A stretch of 64,000 nt of DNA from contig JAUZTG010000017.1 in the NCBI GenBank assembly GCA_030734395.1, positions 558,001 through 622,000 on the forward strand, in the 5' to 3' direction. The number at the start of each line of letters is the position of its first letter. The first letter of the stretch is position 1. This DNA comes from Sarocladium kiliense. Taxonomy: Eukaryota; Ascomycota; Sordariomycetes; Hypocreales; Sarocladiaceae. Below the pieces are notes generated by a model. That model searched no databases, was not told where the DNA came from, and saw only the letters and a list, made by a program, of their open reading frames with translations. Shown piece after piece: positions 1 through 11,358 of the stretch. Position numbers and translations under genes: made by a program.

Positions 1-480
1 GCTGCAGGTTTTGCCGGCCTTGCAGGAGGAGCGTTCGGCGGTCGTGGAGGAGCAGGATTGTGTGCTCACGCGGCCGTCATTCGTGGACACGTCACAGGAG
101 GTTGTGTCGACAGTGTAGGTCTCGAGACACTCGTTGCCACTTTGACTGGCTTGACGGCCGAGGAGAGGCATGTAGCCGAGATCATGGCGGCGACGGAGGT
201 CCGCGCCAGAAACCATATCGTGGCAGTGGTGCAGGGCGTTTTCGGCCTCAGAGACGGCGTCAACGGTAGAGCAGCCGGCGTCGATGTGGCAGGAGGCGAT
301 GTATTCCTTTGCTGCCGGAGGGTCGAGGTTGGAGAGGCAGTGGGCGAGGAGGGAGCGGTCGGTTGTGCAGGTTGAGAGGGAGGCGAGGTGGGCGGCGTTC
401 GAGGTGAGGCAGTCTGCGATGGAGGCGGGAGCGGCGAGAGAGGAGCCCGCGAGGAGGGCGAGGATGGTGATGGAGTGCAT
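1..480 (-). CDS. secreted cysteine-rich protein, 3' part off the window
   Basis: An open frame of 160 codons runs from an ATG at 480 (minus strand) to the window edge without a stop, so the C-terminus is missing. The first 16 or so residues (Met-His-Ser, then a hydrophobic stretch ending in Ala-Ala-Pro-Ala) look like a cleavable signal peptide. The rest holds at least 11 cysteines, many in Ser/Thr-rich surroundings, which suggests a disulfide-stabilised extracellular protein. I see no CFEM or other named cysteine pattern that I can assign with certainty. A pyrimidine-rich tract on the coding strand (about 661-715) lies upstream, as is usual for fungal promoters. The function is unknown; it could be a small secreted effector-like or cell-wall protein. 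Confidence 0.6.
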   Translation of the reverse strand, partial: MHSITILALLAGSSLAAPASIADCLTSNAAHLASLSTCTTDRSLLAHCLSNLDPPAAKEYIASCHIDAGCSTVDAVSEAENALHHCHDMVSGADLRRRHDLGYMPLLGRQASQSGNECLETYTVDTTSCDVSTNDGRVSTQSCSSTTAERSSCKAGKTCS

Positions 481-1825
481 TGTGGTGGTTCGTGAGAAAA
501 GGATCTGCTTGGTGAAACGCGTGAAGCTATCGACACAGGGCGGGTTGCTGCAGTGCCGATGGAGTAGTAGCGATTGGAGAGCGAGGCGTGGAAATGAAGC
601 CTCGGCAAATCCGGGGGTCGTCACGGAAGAACAATCGAAAGAAAACGAAAGGAAAAGGTGAGGTAGATGGGGAGATGGGAGGCAGGGGAGGGAAGGGAAA
701 AAAAGAAGAAGCTGGGAAGTGCCAGGTTTGTGAAGCTGACGACACTGACGGACCGGGGGCTGGAGGAGGATCAGGAGTCGCAGCAGCGCTGGGCACTGTT
801 GCAGCCAGGCTAAGGCGAGCCAGTACCGGGCAATGCCATCAGCCAAACGGTAGTGAGGTGACCGTTAGTGCCAGGGGCGCCAAAAATAGGAGCAGACGAC
901 GGAAGATCTGGGGCATAACGTCAGCAAGATGGGGCGATATGATTGGTTAAGAGGTGGGCTGAGTGCCGGGACTACAGGGGTGGGGACTGAGGTGCGGTTC
1001 AGTGAGCCTGTCTTAGCGAGTGTCTTAGCGGGATGTAGTGGTGAGATTAGGGGGGATGTGCTGGAGTGAGCTGCTGCAGTAGACTAGGCGGGTTATGGCG
1101 ATGGCGATGCACAAGCCACTGTCAGGGAGGCTGTGCTGCTGGAGGTGGGCTGTGGTCAGTGTTTGCGCACGGGGAGACCCGAGATGGAAATGGTCAGGGG
1201 TTGCGATGATCATCTTTGTTTCTTCATTTTTGTGACAATGGAAAACTCAGGAAGAGTATGAGTTTATCACAAATATCGTAATCACCTGGGGATGATGGTG
1301 GCAGCATAAAGGCCTACCAAGCATTGCATGCCCAGCCCAGCCAACACCAGCCCCAAGAACAAGCCATCAACCCATCACCAAATGTGAAACATTGCTCAGA
1401 TCCCAAGTGGACCACATCACCATCCAAACATTGCTGAAAAGTCCTTGCTCCAGTTCTCTTCTCAAATAATTAGCGTCCTCTGAATTCCCCAAATCATTAA
1501 GGGCAATGTTTTCGGGTGCTGCTGCCAGTAAAGGCAGGTGCAACGTAACCACAGGACCGCGCACGTGAGGCGACGTCATCACTTTAACCCATTCTATGAT
1601 GAAGTACCACCTCCCATTACTGTCGCGAGTGGCGCCGAGGTCAAGAAGCCGCTTACTGCCTTTCATCTTGATTTGATTCCCTTCCGAATACTTCACAGTA
1701 GCAAGAAAGGTATTTCCCCCATCAGCTTCTTGTGTTTTTTCACAGCGACCACAATGCTGACGTCTGTACTCAAGCATCACAGAAATCCTCTATTTCGTAC
1801 GTTTACCACTACAACCACCGCAACC
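481..1825. other. divergent intergenic region
   Basis: This is shared upstream DNA of the secreted protein (minus) and the I78 homologue (plus). It contains a purine-rich tract at about 661-715 (pyrimidine-rich on the minus strand) and a 9-base direct repeat, GTCTTAGCG, at 1010-1018 and 1022-1030. Open frames here read as antisense or low-complexity shadows. I see no RNA gene. Confidence 0.5.
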
Positions 1826-2146
1826 ATGCCTCTCGTCGTCCCCGGCGTCAACAACAACGCTACCGCCACCTCCTCTGGCAACCCCAAGGACGAGGAATGG
1901 ACTCAGAAGCTCGTCGGCAAGAAGCTCCATGATAGCGAGTCCAACGAAACTGTATTATCCTCTACCCTTTTGTCGCGGCAGCCCAGCCATACTGACACTT
2001 TTCGATAGACATTCTGCAAGAAGGACCTCCCCGAGCCGACACGGATCATCGAGCCCGGATCCATGGTCACCAAGGACTTCCGCGTGGACAGACTGAACGT
2101 TCATCTTCAGGAGGACGGAACTGTGTCGCATGTTGCGCACGGTTGA
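1826..2146 (+). CDS. peptidase inhibitor I78 family protein
   Basis: There are two exons, 1826-1951 and 2009-2146, with a 57-base GT-AG intron, giving 86 residues. The product starts with Met-Pro-Leu-Val-Val-Pro-Gly, carries a Leu-Val-Gly-Lys-Lys-Leu segment and a Cys-Lys-Lys just after the splice, and ends with the segment Phe-Arg-Val-Asp-Arg-Leu-Asn-Val-His followed by an Asp-Gly-Thr-Val turn. That C-terminal segment is characteristic of the small inhibitor I78 family (potato-inhibitor-I-like fold) found in fungi and bacteria. There is no signal peptide, so an intracellular role is likely. An in-frame ATG at 1754 would add 24 basic and Thr-rich residues, possibly an organelle-targeting sequence. 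I chose 1826 because the conserved part begins there. Inhibition of a protease is inferred from the family only. Confidence 0.75.
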
Positions 2147-2684
2147 GTGAACGAAGGGGAGTCGAGTGTTGGAAAATAACTGGACAACGCAGCGGGAGAA
2201 TGTGGCTATGTTATGATAAGCAATGATACACGAAAAAAGACCGCATTGTAGTATGATGTTTCAGCTGGCTTCGCTTGTGATGTCGTAGGCAAGCTCCCTG
2301 CGTGGTGTTGCCCGTATGCTCCACTGTCTGGCTTGTGACTGTATGCGTACTCTTGCGGCGAATGACTGCAATCTTGAAGCGCCAGTGACTCTGAAAGTCT
2401 CCCGCAATCGAATCTTTGACGACTTAACATCTTTTGACGGCCGATTTGCCCAAGTCGTGTCTCCCAGAGCTCTCGTCTGGAGCAAGCTGTGACCCCGCCA
2501 CCAGAGCTCCACGCCACGTCCAGTCGCGATCGCGGGGCAAACTTCAAAGTCCCTGCACATCCCACCTTCACAACCACCACTCCAACCAACCTACCTCCAA
2601 TCCTTCCAGCGCCAACGCTGTGACATCCCACAAGCAATTCGAAGTCATTTACTCCCAAGCTCAATTCATACTCAGCCGCCCACC
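2147..2684. other. intergenic: 3' end of I78 gene and promoter of tma20
   Basis: This lies between two plus-strand genes. A C-rich, pyrimidine-rich stretch precedes the tma20 start. I see no other feature. Confidence 0.4.
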
Positions 2685-3351
2685 ATGTTCAAAAAAGAGT
2701 ACGTTCTACCTTCTGCCCGCGCTCCTGCAAAACCCCGCCTGACCACATCCATTCGACAGCATCACCCCCTCTCCCAAGCAGAAGCTCAAATCCTCCGTTC
2801 AACGCTCGCTTCGCCAGTCTCTCCTCTCGACATACCCCCTCCTCACGCCTCACATCGACGAGATCCTCCCCAAGAAAGCCTCCCTCTCCAGCATGAAGCT
2901 CACCGACCGCAACACCCTCTACGTTCTCGAGTCCGAGCCCCTCTTCTACCAGCAAGACATCTCCTCCGCCATCCTCCCGCACCTGAAGCTCGTCCACCGC
3001 TTCCCCCAAGCTTTCCCGATTATCAGGATTGATAGAGGCGCTATCCGATTCGTGCTGTCGGGAGCGACGTTGATGGCGCCGGGGTTGACGAGTAAAGGTG
3101 GGAGGCTGCCTGTGGACGGGAAGTTGAAGGAGGGGGAGGAGATGGACCAGAGGGTTTTGGAGGATGGGAGGTGGAGTAGGGAGCTGGAGAAGGGGGAGCC
3201 GGTGGTGATTATGGCGGAGGGGAAGGAGGAGGCTTGTGCGGTTGGCACGTTGGTCGTTGGGACGGATGAGGTGAAGGCGAAGGGCAAGGGACCGGTGGTG
3301 GAGGATGCGCATTTCTTGGGGGATGGACTTTGGAAGATGCCGACGGACTGA
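2685..3351 (+). CDS. tma20: Tma20/MCT-1-like PUA-domain translation factor
   Basis: Exon 1 is only 14 bases (2685-2698); exon 2 is 2760-3351; the intron is 61 bases. The product has 201 residues. It begins Met-Phe-Lys-Lys-Asp, and the N-terminal half (about 1-95) matches the MCT-1 N-terminal domain, with Thr-Pro-His-Ile-Asp and Leu-Phe-Tyr-Gln-Gln segments. A PUA domain follows with the conserved Asp-Arg-Gly-Ala-Ile-Arg-Phe-Val-Leu-Ser-Gly-Ala core and a C-terminal His-Phe-Leu-Gly-Asp-Gly-Leu-Trp-Lys-Met. Tma20 acts with Tma22 on 40S ribosomes in recycling and re-initiation. Yeast and human members have about 181 residues; the extra length is a Glu/Gly-rich linker inside the PUA half. Confidence 0.92.
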
Positions 3352-4112
3352 GGGAAGGCTACGAAGTGGTTTTGAAGGTCGTATGGGGTAGATGTTGGTG
3401 GTATGCATTGTGATCATGAGCATGGTGGTTCCTCGGCTTTGCATATGGAGACGCGTGGGGGGGTTTTCCAAACAATACACTGTGATTTCTTCGTCAGATA
3501 CCTGCTTTGTTCTCGTTTATTCGATGAATATTGTCACGATGGTCCATTCACAGCTCAACTGTCACGATGCTCAAAGTTGTCGACGACACTGCCCCTATAT
3601 TCATCCTGTACGGTATCTCCATGGGGAGTCCATCTGTATGCCAAACGCCAATGTATGAAACCAAATCGAGTCCATGTTCTTCAAGATCATCAAGTCATCC
3701 TTCTCGTGAGGTGTCCTCCCATCCGATCCCTTTTTGTATACCAATCGCCGACCCATAGGCCTTGAAGCGTATCGTTTTTGAGAAAGCCATCTCCAACTGA
3801 AGAGGAGAAGGGGGTATGTGCTGGGTTGAATGTTCACCTGTTCGTGTTTGTAACGGATCTTGGAAGCTTTTGTTCGATGTGCAGCCCAGCTGCATGCCTC
3901 CGTATCATGTCGTGAAGCCATCCAAAGCGTCATGAAGTCTTTTGTCGTTTCGTAAATCTCATAATCATATTTCGTCGTCAAATCAACAGCCCCAACTGGA
4001 GGGCAAATGCGGGAAGAGGGTGATGTGCGACCTGAATGCAGGCCGAAGGGAGGGGCGTCGAAAGTCAAAAGCAGGAGAAGGGGCAGTGTCGTGGGGGATA
4101 TCGTGAAGGTGA
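3352..4112. other. convergent intergenic region
   Basis: This holds the 3' regions of tma20 (plus) and the BTB-like gene (minus). Open frames on both strands lack recognisable protein features. I see nothing else. Confidence 0.4.
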
Positions 4113-7100
4113 TCAGGTCTTCTTGAGATCGCAGACAGAGATGGAAGAAGGAGGGTTCCTTACGTCTGGCTCTGCTGAGTCTTCCATTGGCGTGTTGTCG
4201 GCCAGGATAGCAGCGCGTCCGTCCATGAAGACGTTCTGCGGATGGATCAAGGCGAAGTCGCCCATGGCTTCAATCTCGGCATGGAAAAGACTTGTATCGT
4301 CCATAATAGAGGGTGTCGCCATCGCGTTGCCAACAGTAGAAAAGCCGATGGGTGTCAGACCAGTGTTGTCAGGGACTGCCCCAGTAATGACTTCACTCGG
4401 AGGCTCAAAGCTGATCAAGTCAGAGGTGTCGGCGTCGACCTCTGCAGAGTCTGGAGATGACGGATTCTCAGCCATGGTGGAATCGTGGTCCACGGTGGCA
4501 GTAGGTAGGTCTTCGGCCTCGGGCTCTATAGGATCTCCGATAGATAAGTTACCGTTCAGAGCATCAACAAATGCTGTGATGAAAACATTGTGGGCAATGA
4601 CAGAGGCGGCCTCGCCGATGGTCGCGTTCGCGGCGTCGAAGGCGGCTGGATCGTCCAGAAGAGAAGTCGTCACTACATTACCAGGAGCAAGGAGGTCGGC
4701 TATGCCAGAGTCTTCGGCCTCTCCATCAGATTGTTGAAAATCGTGGAGCTGATTATCACCGGTGTCAAGATCGATTAGCTCTTCAGCACCATCGTTCAAG
4801 TCAAGGAACGGGATATCCTCGAGGGCATCCTGGGCGGGAAGGAGAGCTGGAGTGTCCTGAGGGACGAGAGCAGACACAATGCTAGCCTGAGACTCAACAG
4901 AAGTGTCATTTGAGACATCAGAGTTGGTGATGTTATGATGCTCGAGGTCAGTTTCCACCGAATCTTGAGTCGAGACGCTCTCGGTGAAGAAGGCAGCAGC
5001 CTCAGTGATGGCCGGGTTCTCGGCTTCGAAGATGGCGGGATTGTTCATGAGGGTAACTGTCACCTCGGCACCACCAGCAAGCTCTGAATCGACAGAGACT
5101 TCCTCGTCGCTGGAAGAAGGATAGTTGGCGATGCTGGCATCATCAGATCCCTCGTCAGCCATGCCATGGTTTTCTTCGGTGGCGATATCGTTGGAACCAT
5201 CGTCGAGCACATCGCTGGCACCGTCATCGGAACCATCGTTGCTGTCAGTTGAGACTGAGAAGTGTGAGCGTGGTTGCGTGTTGTCAACGCCATGGTTGCT
5301 CTCGCTTGAGAGAGAAAGGGGAAAGAATGGCTGGAAATGATCACCATCGCCGTTGCTCACGGGAGAGTCAGTGGAAGGAGAAGACCGATCAGCATTGTTG
5401 GCACAAACATTGCTATCAGGGGAGATAGAGATGTATGAGAGCACCTGGTCGCTGTGGTTGTGGTTGGCATAGTTATGGCTGCGCTCGGGGATTGGAATCG
5501 GAGCACTGCGTTGGAGCCAAGGCGGATCGGCTGGAGTTGAAGGAGATTTGCCATTCCGAATTGCGGTTGCTCGAGCCGCTCGAGCAGCGCGACCCCTGCT
5601 TGAAGCAGGCGCAGTAGGAGTTTGGTTCACCCAGTTCTTAAGCTGAAGGGGAACCTCGGCTTGCACGTACTGATCAACAGTCTGCACAGTCTCCGTGACA
5701 GGGGCAGCAGCAGGAGAGTTTGCGAGAGGCTCTTGATCCACCTCATTGGCCTGTGCAGGAGGAGCCTGAGAAGCCAGTCGTGGAGGGCAGGAGTGATGGC
5801 GAGCGTGTCGAAGAGGATTGTGACCAGCAGGCCGTAACTCGATGCGACCGCGTTGCATGGTACCGGGAGCAGGGCGACTGGCACGAGCTGCGTTCCCAGC
5901 AGCTTCTATGGCGCGCAAGCCTTCGGCAGAAGGAGGCGGCATCAGAGCGAACTGTGCGGTAGTCTCTCTGGCAGTCTGCATAGTTGCAGTAAAGCGCCCA
6001 CGGATGTTCCCAACGTCATGCCACAGCTGATCAATATAGCCGCACAAGATATGCCAAGTCAGGAAGTACTCGATGAAACCCTCGGCTGGCGAAACAGGCT
6101 GGAACATCTGCCACAGCCACAGTGTATCCATGAAGTCATCGTGGAAGTCGGAAGTCAAAGCCGGCCACAGATCTTCTGGGATGACGAAGTACCAGAGGCG
6201 GACGATCTGGGTTGCGGTGAGAGCGCAGGCGAGCTCGGGAGCATAACGAACATACAACCAGCAGCGGTACAGCTCAACAGCTCGGCGCATGATCGTGTCG
6301 CGGCCCAAGAAGATGCCATTCATGGAATCGTGGGGGTTGTGACGGAGGATGATACGGCAGATGTAGCGAGGAATGGAGCTTTCGATCTTCTGCTGCACGT
6401 CCTGCAAGCCCCAGCGCAGAGCGATCTGAAGGGCATAGAGGAGCATCATTAAGTTGACCCCAGGCTCATCTCCCTCAAGCCCACGAGAAGAGAAGGCGAT
6501 GGTGAGGAAAAGGCCGAAGATTTCGGGGGGAAAGTCAAGGAACCAGCCGACAGGAGGACGAGGGAAGTGGATGAGGACATGCTTCCACCAGTCAGAATCC
6601 CTGAGGATCATGAAGGGGACTCGGAAGAGACAGCCACGGCAGTTGATGAGCTCCATGTACTCGCTGTGAGTGAAGTCAGCGGAGATCCTGTTGCACGAGG
6701 AGAGGAAGAGAGGGAAGAAAGCAGGAGAAGGAGGAAGAGGAAGAGGACTTACGTGGCGATGAAGAGGAGGGGGAGGGTCACCGGGTAGTTGGTCACGGTG
6801 CCATCTGGTCCTTGCTGCGAGTGTGAGAGAAAGGTCAGCAAGTTCCAAAATGAAGCGCAAGAGCAAAACGGCGAAGGAGTGAACTTACCTCTCCCGGGAG
6901 CTCCCACTGCTCCGCCACCTGCACCGGCTCCCCCAGAGAACCCTCTGCCGCTCCCGAAGAGGCTTCAGGTCCCCCAGAGGAGACCGGGTGCTGAGAGGCG
7001 GCAGCCTCGTGTGATGGAGGAGGATCCTCCCTCAGCACCTGAACAGCAGAGCCAATAGACCCTTCTGCAGAGCCGTGGGTGCCTCCGCCCACGAAGCCAC

Positions 7101-7299
7101 CGTCCTCAGGAGGTGGTGGCGCCGGCAGGGTGTACTCCCCAGAGGGAGCGGCACCGCTGCCGGCGTCGAGGAACGGGTCCTCGAGGTCCTGCCCGGTTAT
7201 GGTGACGGGTGCACCGTTGTTGTTGCTGCTGTTGCTGCTGCTGCTGGTGACCTCCTCCGAAGAGGAGGCCACAAAGGAGGCGGCGGGAGCAGCATCCAT
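4113..7299 (-). CDS. BTB/POZ-like protein with long acidic repeat-containing tail
   Basis: Three exons on the minus strand (7299-6889, 6814-6753, 6687-4113) give 1015 residues; both introns have clean GTAAGT donors and phases that agree. The first 137 residues are Ser/Gly/Pro-rich and disordered. Residues of about 140-300 resemble a diverged BTB/POZ fold: a short strand region, a Phe-Arg-Val-Pro-Phe-Met-Ile-Leu segment, a Pro-Pro-Glu-Ile-Phe stretch and the helix pair around Leu-Leu-Tyr-Ala-Leu-Gln-Ile-Ala-Leu-Arg-Trp-Gly. The remaining 600 or so residues are Ser/Asp/Glu-rich and hold three diverged copies of a segment with core Asp/Asn-Asp/Asn-Pro-x-x-Phe-x-Ala. The start at 7299 was chosen over 7425 because the added residues would be a pyrimidine-tract translation. 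A short terminal intron near 4180 is possible. The function is unknown; a substrate-adaptor or scaffold role is only an inference. Confidence 0.6.
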
Positions 7300-8441
7300 G
7301 TTTGTTGGTGAGATGGGAGGGAAAAAAAGAAAAGAAGAGAGAGGGAAGGGAGGGAAGGGGGAGTTATATACGGGGAAACGGAAAAGGGGCTCGTGGGTGA
7401 TGGGAATAATACTGAATGGCGTCAATTATGCCATCAGGTGCTGGGAACGGCTGGCGGGCGATGGGTAATTGGATAGAGAAGTGGGATGAAGCAAACGAGA
7501 GCAATAGACAGGGGTGGGTGTGCGATGGAGAGAATTGTGTAAGGGATGGATAACGTGGATGGCGTATTGATGCTCTTCATGGATGCATTAGACAGCTACA
7601 GTTTGTGAGATATGAGAGAGTTCTATTTACTATGTTGACGGTGTCTGAGCTTGGGATTACAGTAAAGTGAACCGCATAGTGAGCCACGGCATGAGGCAGC
7701 CCAATATCATCTAACACAAGAATCAGGACAGCATGTGAGCTGAGACCCAATATCAAGCCTCTTGTCGACGGAAATACACGTTCTAACTACCTTACCGTGA
7801 ACTGCCGTGGTATTTGAGATTGAGACTGCCACGGCTTGCATTCTGTTGTGATGTGGCCCTCATCACCCAGCTCACCACTCCCTCAGAACATCACCACCAA
7901 CTCCTGAATCACTCAAGGAAACTTGCTCTCGCAGTCAAACAACCGCAATGCTCCCATTGATGAAGCTGTGCATTTCCTGCATTCAACCCCTCCCCATCAC
8001 ACCCCTAAGCTCGCGTATCTTGCTCACATTCAACTGACCCACCCGGACCGCCCTCCCCGGCCCGTTTCCTGGGCAATCACCTGCAAATGATCTACTTGAC
8101 AGCTGCAGGAGCAGTCTTTGCAATCTTATTGTTCTGATTCTTCGATATTCTGTGAGCTGTGCGTCATTGTGTGCGTGCCGGGCGCGTTAGTAACGTTGCA
8201 GAGGAGGGTGAGGGTTTGCGCATGAATTTTGTGCTCTTCGTGGGCTTGTACGCGCAACATCATGTTGTGCCGGATGCTACTCATATTGACAGATAAGGCA
8301 AGCCAAGAGCTTCAGATTCGTGTAAGCACCTTGTCGTAAGAGCTAGAATTGACTAAGATATCTGCATTTGAACCTCATCATCGTATAAGTCATTTTATCG
8401 TGAGAACCTTCCTGGCTATACCCCTCACCCTAGGAACCAAC
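7300..8441. other. intergenic, promoter of BTB-like gene
   Basis: A long purine tract at about 7310-7365 (pyrimidine-rich on the coding strand) sits directly upstream of the BTB-like start. This is a common core-promoter feature in filamentous ascomycetes. I see nothing else in the remaining kilobase. Confidence 0.45.
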
Positions 8442-9689
8442 TCAATCCTTCGTGCCCTCGACTGCCTTCCGTGCCAAGTAGATATCCTCATGTCTTGCAA
8501 AAGCAGCATTCCCAACCTCTCCTCCATGCTCCTCAAGGAACGCATGAACCTGTTCCTCCATGTAGAATCCATCCTTGTCCAGTAGTGTCTCCCTCGCCAT
8601 CGTGACCCCGTACCGCTCGTCCCCCTCGAGTATAACCCTCTTGAGTGCCTTGACCTGACACGACCTGTATATGATAGCCCTCGGATCCTCAGGATCCGCC
8701 TCCCTAGCTGATGCCTTGATCATCTTGACAATCTGATCCTTCTGTCGATCTCGTAGGAAATCGTTTCGGCGCCGGTCGAACTCGGCTCGCACTTGGAACT
8801 GCTCGAGTGCTTCTTCGGTGACAGCCTCGCGTGTCGTTGGCTTCACGGAGTACAGACCATGGTGTCTGCACTCTGCAACAAAGTCGTCGATCCAAGCTCG
8901 AAAGGTGGGACGTTGGTTCATCCTCCGGCGGTCGTTCGACTTCAACTCTGCGCGATCTCTTTCCGCTCCTCCATCGACCATCACCCTCTCAGCATCATCC
9001 AAGACGCTGATGGGTTCATGGGCAGACCGAACCCAGAACAGGCGACACTGCGCTGCATACTCGAACATCTCCCGCCTGCTTCGAAAAGGCTCTTCCCAGC
9101 ACGAAGAGAGCGGCAGACCAAGGAAGCGAAGGATCTCAATGGGTTCAGCCGTGAGGTAGACTTTGGAACGTTTCCGATTCGAGTCTTCGATCTCGGGAAC
9201 CCGGATGTAGAGAGCTTGTTCGTCGATGGTGAGGCCGTAGGGACGGATCATAGACCCGAGAATGTTCCAGATGTCGCCATGAGCGTGCTTGAAGAGGATC
9301 CAATGGAGGGACTGGAGAGTATCGCAGATTCTGACGTCTACTTGGATGAACTTCGACTGTGATGTGTGATCTTGATTGTCTGACGGCCATGGAATGGCAA
9401 AGTTGGCAGACGTCTCGCCCAGATTCATGATCGCTCTTCGTGCCGAGAGTGTGCTCTTCACAGCGTCCAGCGCCGTGCTCTTGTCTGCGAAGGGCGTCTT
9501 GGGCCAAGCGAGCAGAATGTCGACGTCGCCATAGTCTGTCTTGCCTGGACCCTCGATCGGAGAGGCGACGCAGATGAAGAGCTCCTGCAACTTGGCGCTG
9601 CAGTGCGCTTTGACCGCTTCGTAGACATCCGGCGGCATGCGCGGAGTATCCAGCGGATCTGGCCCGACGCTGAAAGCCGAGCCTCCCAT
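8442..9689 (-). CDS. orphan nucleotidyltransferase-fold protein
   Basis: A single exon of 415 residues. Near the N-terminus a Gly-Lys-Thr-Asp-Tyr-Gly-Asp-Val-Asp-Ile-Leu-Leu motif (about 49-60) supplies the paired aspartates Asp55 and Asp57 of a polymerase-beta-type nucleotidyltransferase. A third acidic residue lies in Gln-Val-Asp-Val-Arg (Asp118), at the spacing expected for the third metal ligand. A middle part (about 150-260) with Arg-Pro-Tyr-Gly-Leu and a Glu-Ile-Leu-Arg-Phe-Leu-Gly segment follows, then a charged helical C-terminal third rich in Arg and Glu. The start ATG at 9689 has an in-frame stop just upstream, although a possible upstream acceptor near 9738 means a spliced 5' part cannot be excluded. 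The family is nucleotidyltransferase-like; the substrate (RNA end, tRNA, protein or small molecule) is unknown. Confidence 0.7.
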   Translation of the reverse strand: MGGSAFSVGPDPLDTPRMPPDVYEAVKAHCSAKLQELFICVASPIEGPGKTDYGDVDILLAWPKTPFADKSTALDAVKSTLSARRAIMNLGETSANFAIPWPSDNQDHTSQSKFIQVDVRICDTLQSLHWILFKHAHGDIWNILGSMIRPYGLTIDEQALYIRVPEIEDSNRKRSKVYLTAEPIEILRFLGLPLSSCWEEPFRSRREMFEYAAQCRLFWVRSAHEPISVLDDAERVMVDGGAERDRAELKSNDRRRMNQRPTFRAWIDDFVAECRHHGLYSVKPTTREAVTEEALEQFQVRAEFDRRRNDFLRDRQKDQIVKMIKASAREADPEDPRAIIYRSCQVKALKRVILEGDERYGVTMARETLLDKDGFYMEEQVHAFLEEHGGEVGNAAFARHEDIYLARKAVEGTKD

Positions 9690-11337
9690 GATCGTAGGAG
9701 TTGTTCAGGGCAGCTGGGACGACTTCGTCCAAGTTGCTGGTCTGTATGTGTAAGTGTGAAGCAGATTGGGGTGAGCCGAATCGATGATGCGGCTGTTCTC
9801 ATGAGAGATGCCTTTCTTCTTGCGAATCTTGTCGTCGCAGCAGAATGTCCACCATCGGAGTAGAAAATAGAACTGCAGATGTCGAGATGTCCGATGACTG
9901 TCGTTCGAGTTCTCCGAGTCTCGCCCTGTTGCTTGTGAGTCAGCTGTGGATGCCTTCAATCGTAATGAGCACAGTCACAGAGTCACAGCCTTACACGGGG
10001 CGCAGTGTCGGCCAGGCTCCCCACCACAAGACAGTCTGTTCACGCCGCACTTGATCGTGAGCCTTACGTCCAAGCACTTCCCGAGAAGTTGCAAGGAGAG
10101 GTGAGAGGTGTCGAATGATGTGATGGTCTACGCCCACACCACGATGCGCTAGGGTGGCGTCACAGCGACGAGCTGGGGGGACGCTGCTGAGGAGCAGAGG
10201 CACGCCCAATGCTGGACTTTGCGAGACAGAATGCAGGGAAAAAAAGAAGATACTCACTGAAGGTGTATTGAAGAGACGATCTTGCTTTGGGTGATGTTTT
10301 CGGTGATGCGGTCTCGTGTGGTCGAAAAGTTTTGTTGGGCCCCAGCCACTAAAGGCAGCTGTAATCGCAGATGAAAACCACAACCTCAACCACAATTGAG
10401 CTTCAAATGATGTAGAAATGAGTTGAAGTCTTTGAGTCGGTGTATGGAAACTATCATGAGAATTTGCAGCGGCTTCATGTGGTATTGTGGTGTTGAAGCT
10501 CTCTTCTCGTCTCGTGTTCGGACTCGGAATCGGGGAAATCGGTGCAAAACGAGCTCCAAAATGAATCGAAAGCTCGACCAAGTTGCCCAGCAGATATGTC
10601 TTAACGCGCTGAACATTTTGAAGATATTTCGAAGCTCGTAGAATCGGTTTTCGTCAAGTTGGCCGGGCTGGAGGGTGAGGTGTGGCCCCGAGGGAGAGGG
10701 TCTTTGGCGTGGGGAGATTACCAGAGCTGGGCTGCTTGAGCCTCAAGTGATGGCCATGGGTGAGGATTGGAGCATGAGAAAGACGTGAAACATGGACAGG
10801 AAACAGATATGACATTCGGAGAACGAGGTAGATGAATCAAGAGTAATCAACATGTCATATTGACGCTACTGTAGCGAGGAACTCCAGGCCAGCGACAAAT
10901 AACTACGCAGACCTACAAACCCTTACAGTCACCATGTCCCCAGACCGTAATTCGATTTCAAACGATGCCATTCTCCGAGTCTGGGAGTAGCACAGAGAAT
11001 GCAGTGGTCCTGATTGCTGGCACCGGGCCAATGCAGAAGTTATGCATGAGGTGTGCAGAGTGCGGATGCCACGCCCCAGCCCGATGCTTCACTGCTGAAT
11101 TCCACGCGATTGAATTCTGGTCCATTTTCCAGCCAGTCAATTCTTTCGTCTGCTTTTCCCAAAAATTCGTCCCGCACAGTTCTCGACATTCCAGAAGACT
11201 CCAAAGTTCGAATTCACCTCCCTCCAACACCGCCACCAACACCACCACCGTCGCGAAGAAAGAAGGCTCAAAAAGCCACATAAAGGACAAGATGCCTGAG
11301 TCGGCATCAGTTATTATGCCGATCCTCCTCGGGATCC

Positions 11338-11358
11338 TCGCTCGCTAGATGCGAGCGA
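11338..11358. repeat. perfect hairpin, 8-base arms and 5-base loop
   Basis: TCGCTCGC (11338-11345) and GCGAGCGA (11351-11358) are exact reverse complements around the loop TAGAT. The hairpin lies 3' of a 58-base mini-frame beginning ATG at 11291 and at the start of another 40-codon frame at 11349. No T-run follows, so it is not a Pol III terminator hairpin. Confidence 0.5.

Noticed and set aside
2689..3480. 263-codon frame antisense to tma20
   Set aside because: It is the mirror of the strongly conserved PUA-protein gene.
9991..10581. 196-codon minus-strand frame upstream of the nucleotidyltransferase gene
   Set aside because: Pyrimidine-tract translation rich in Ser, Phe and Pro; no conserved motif.
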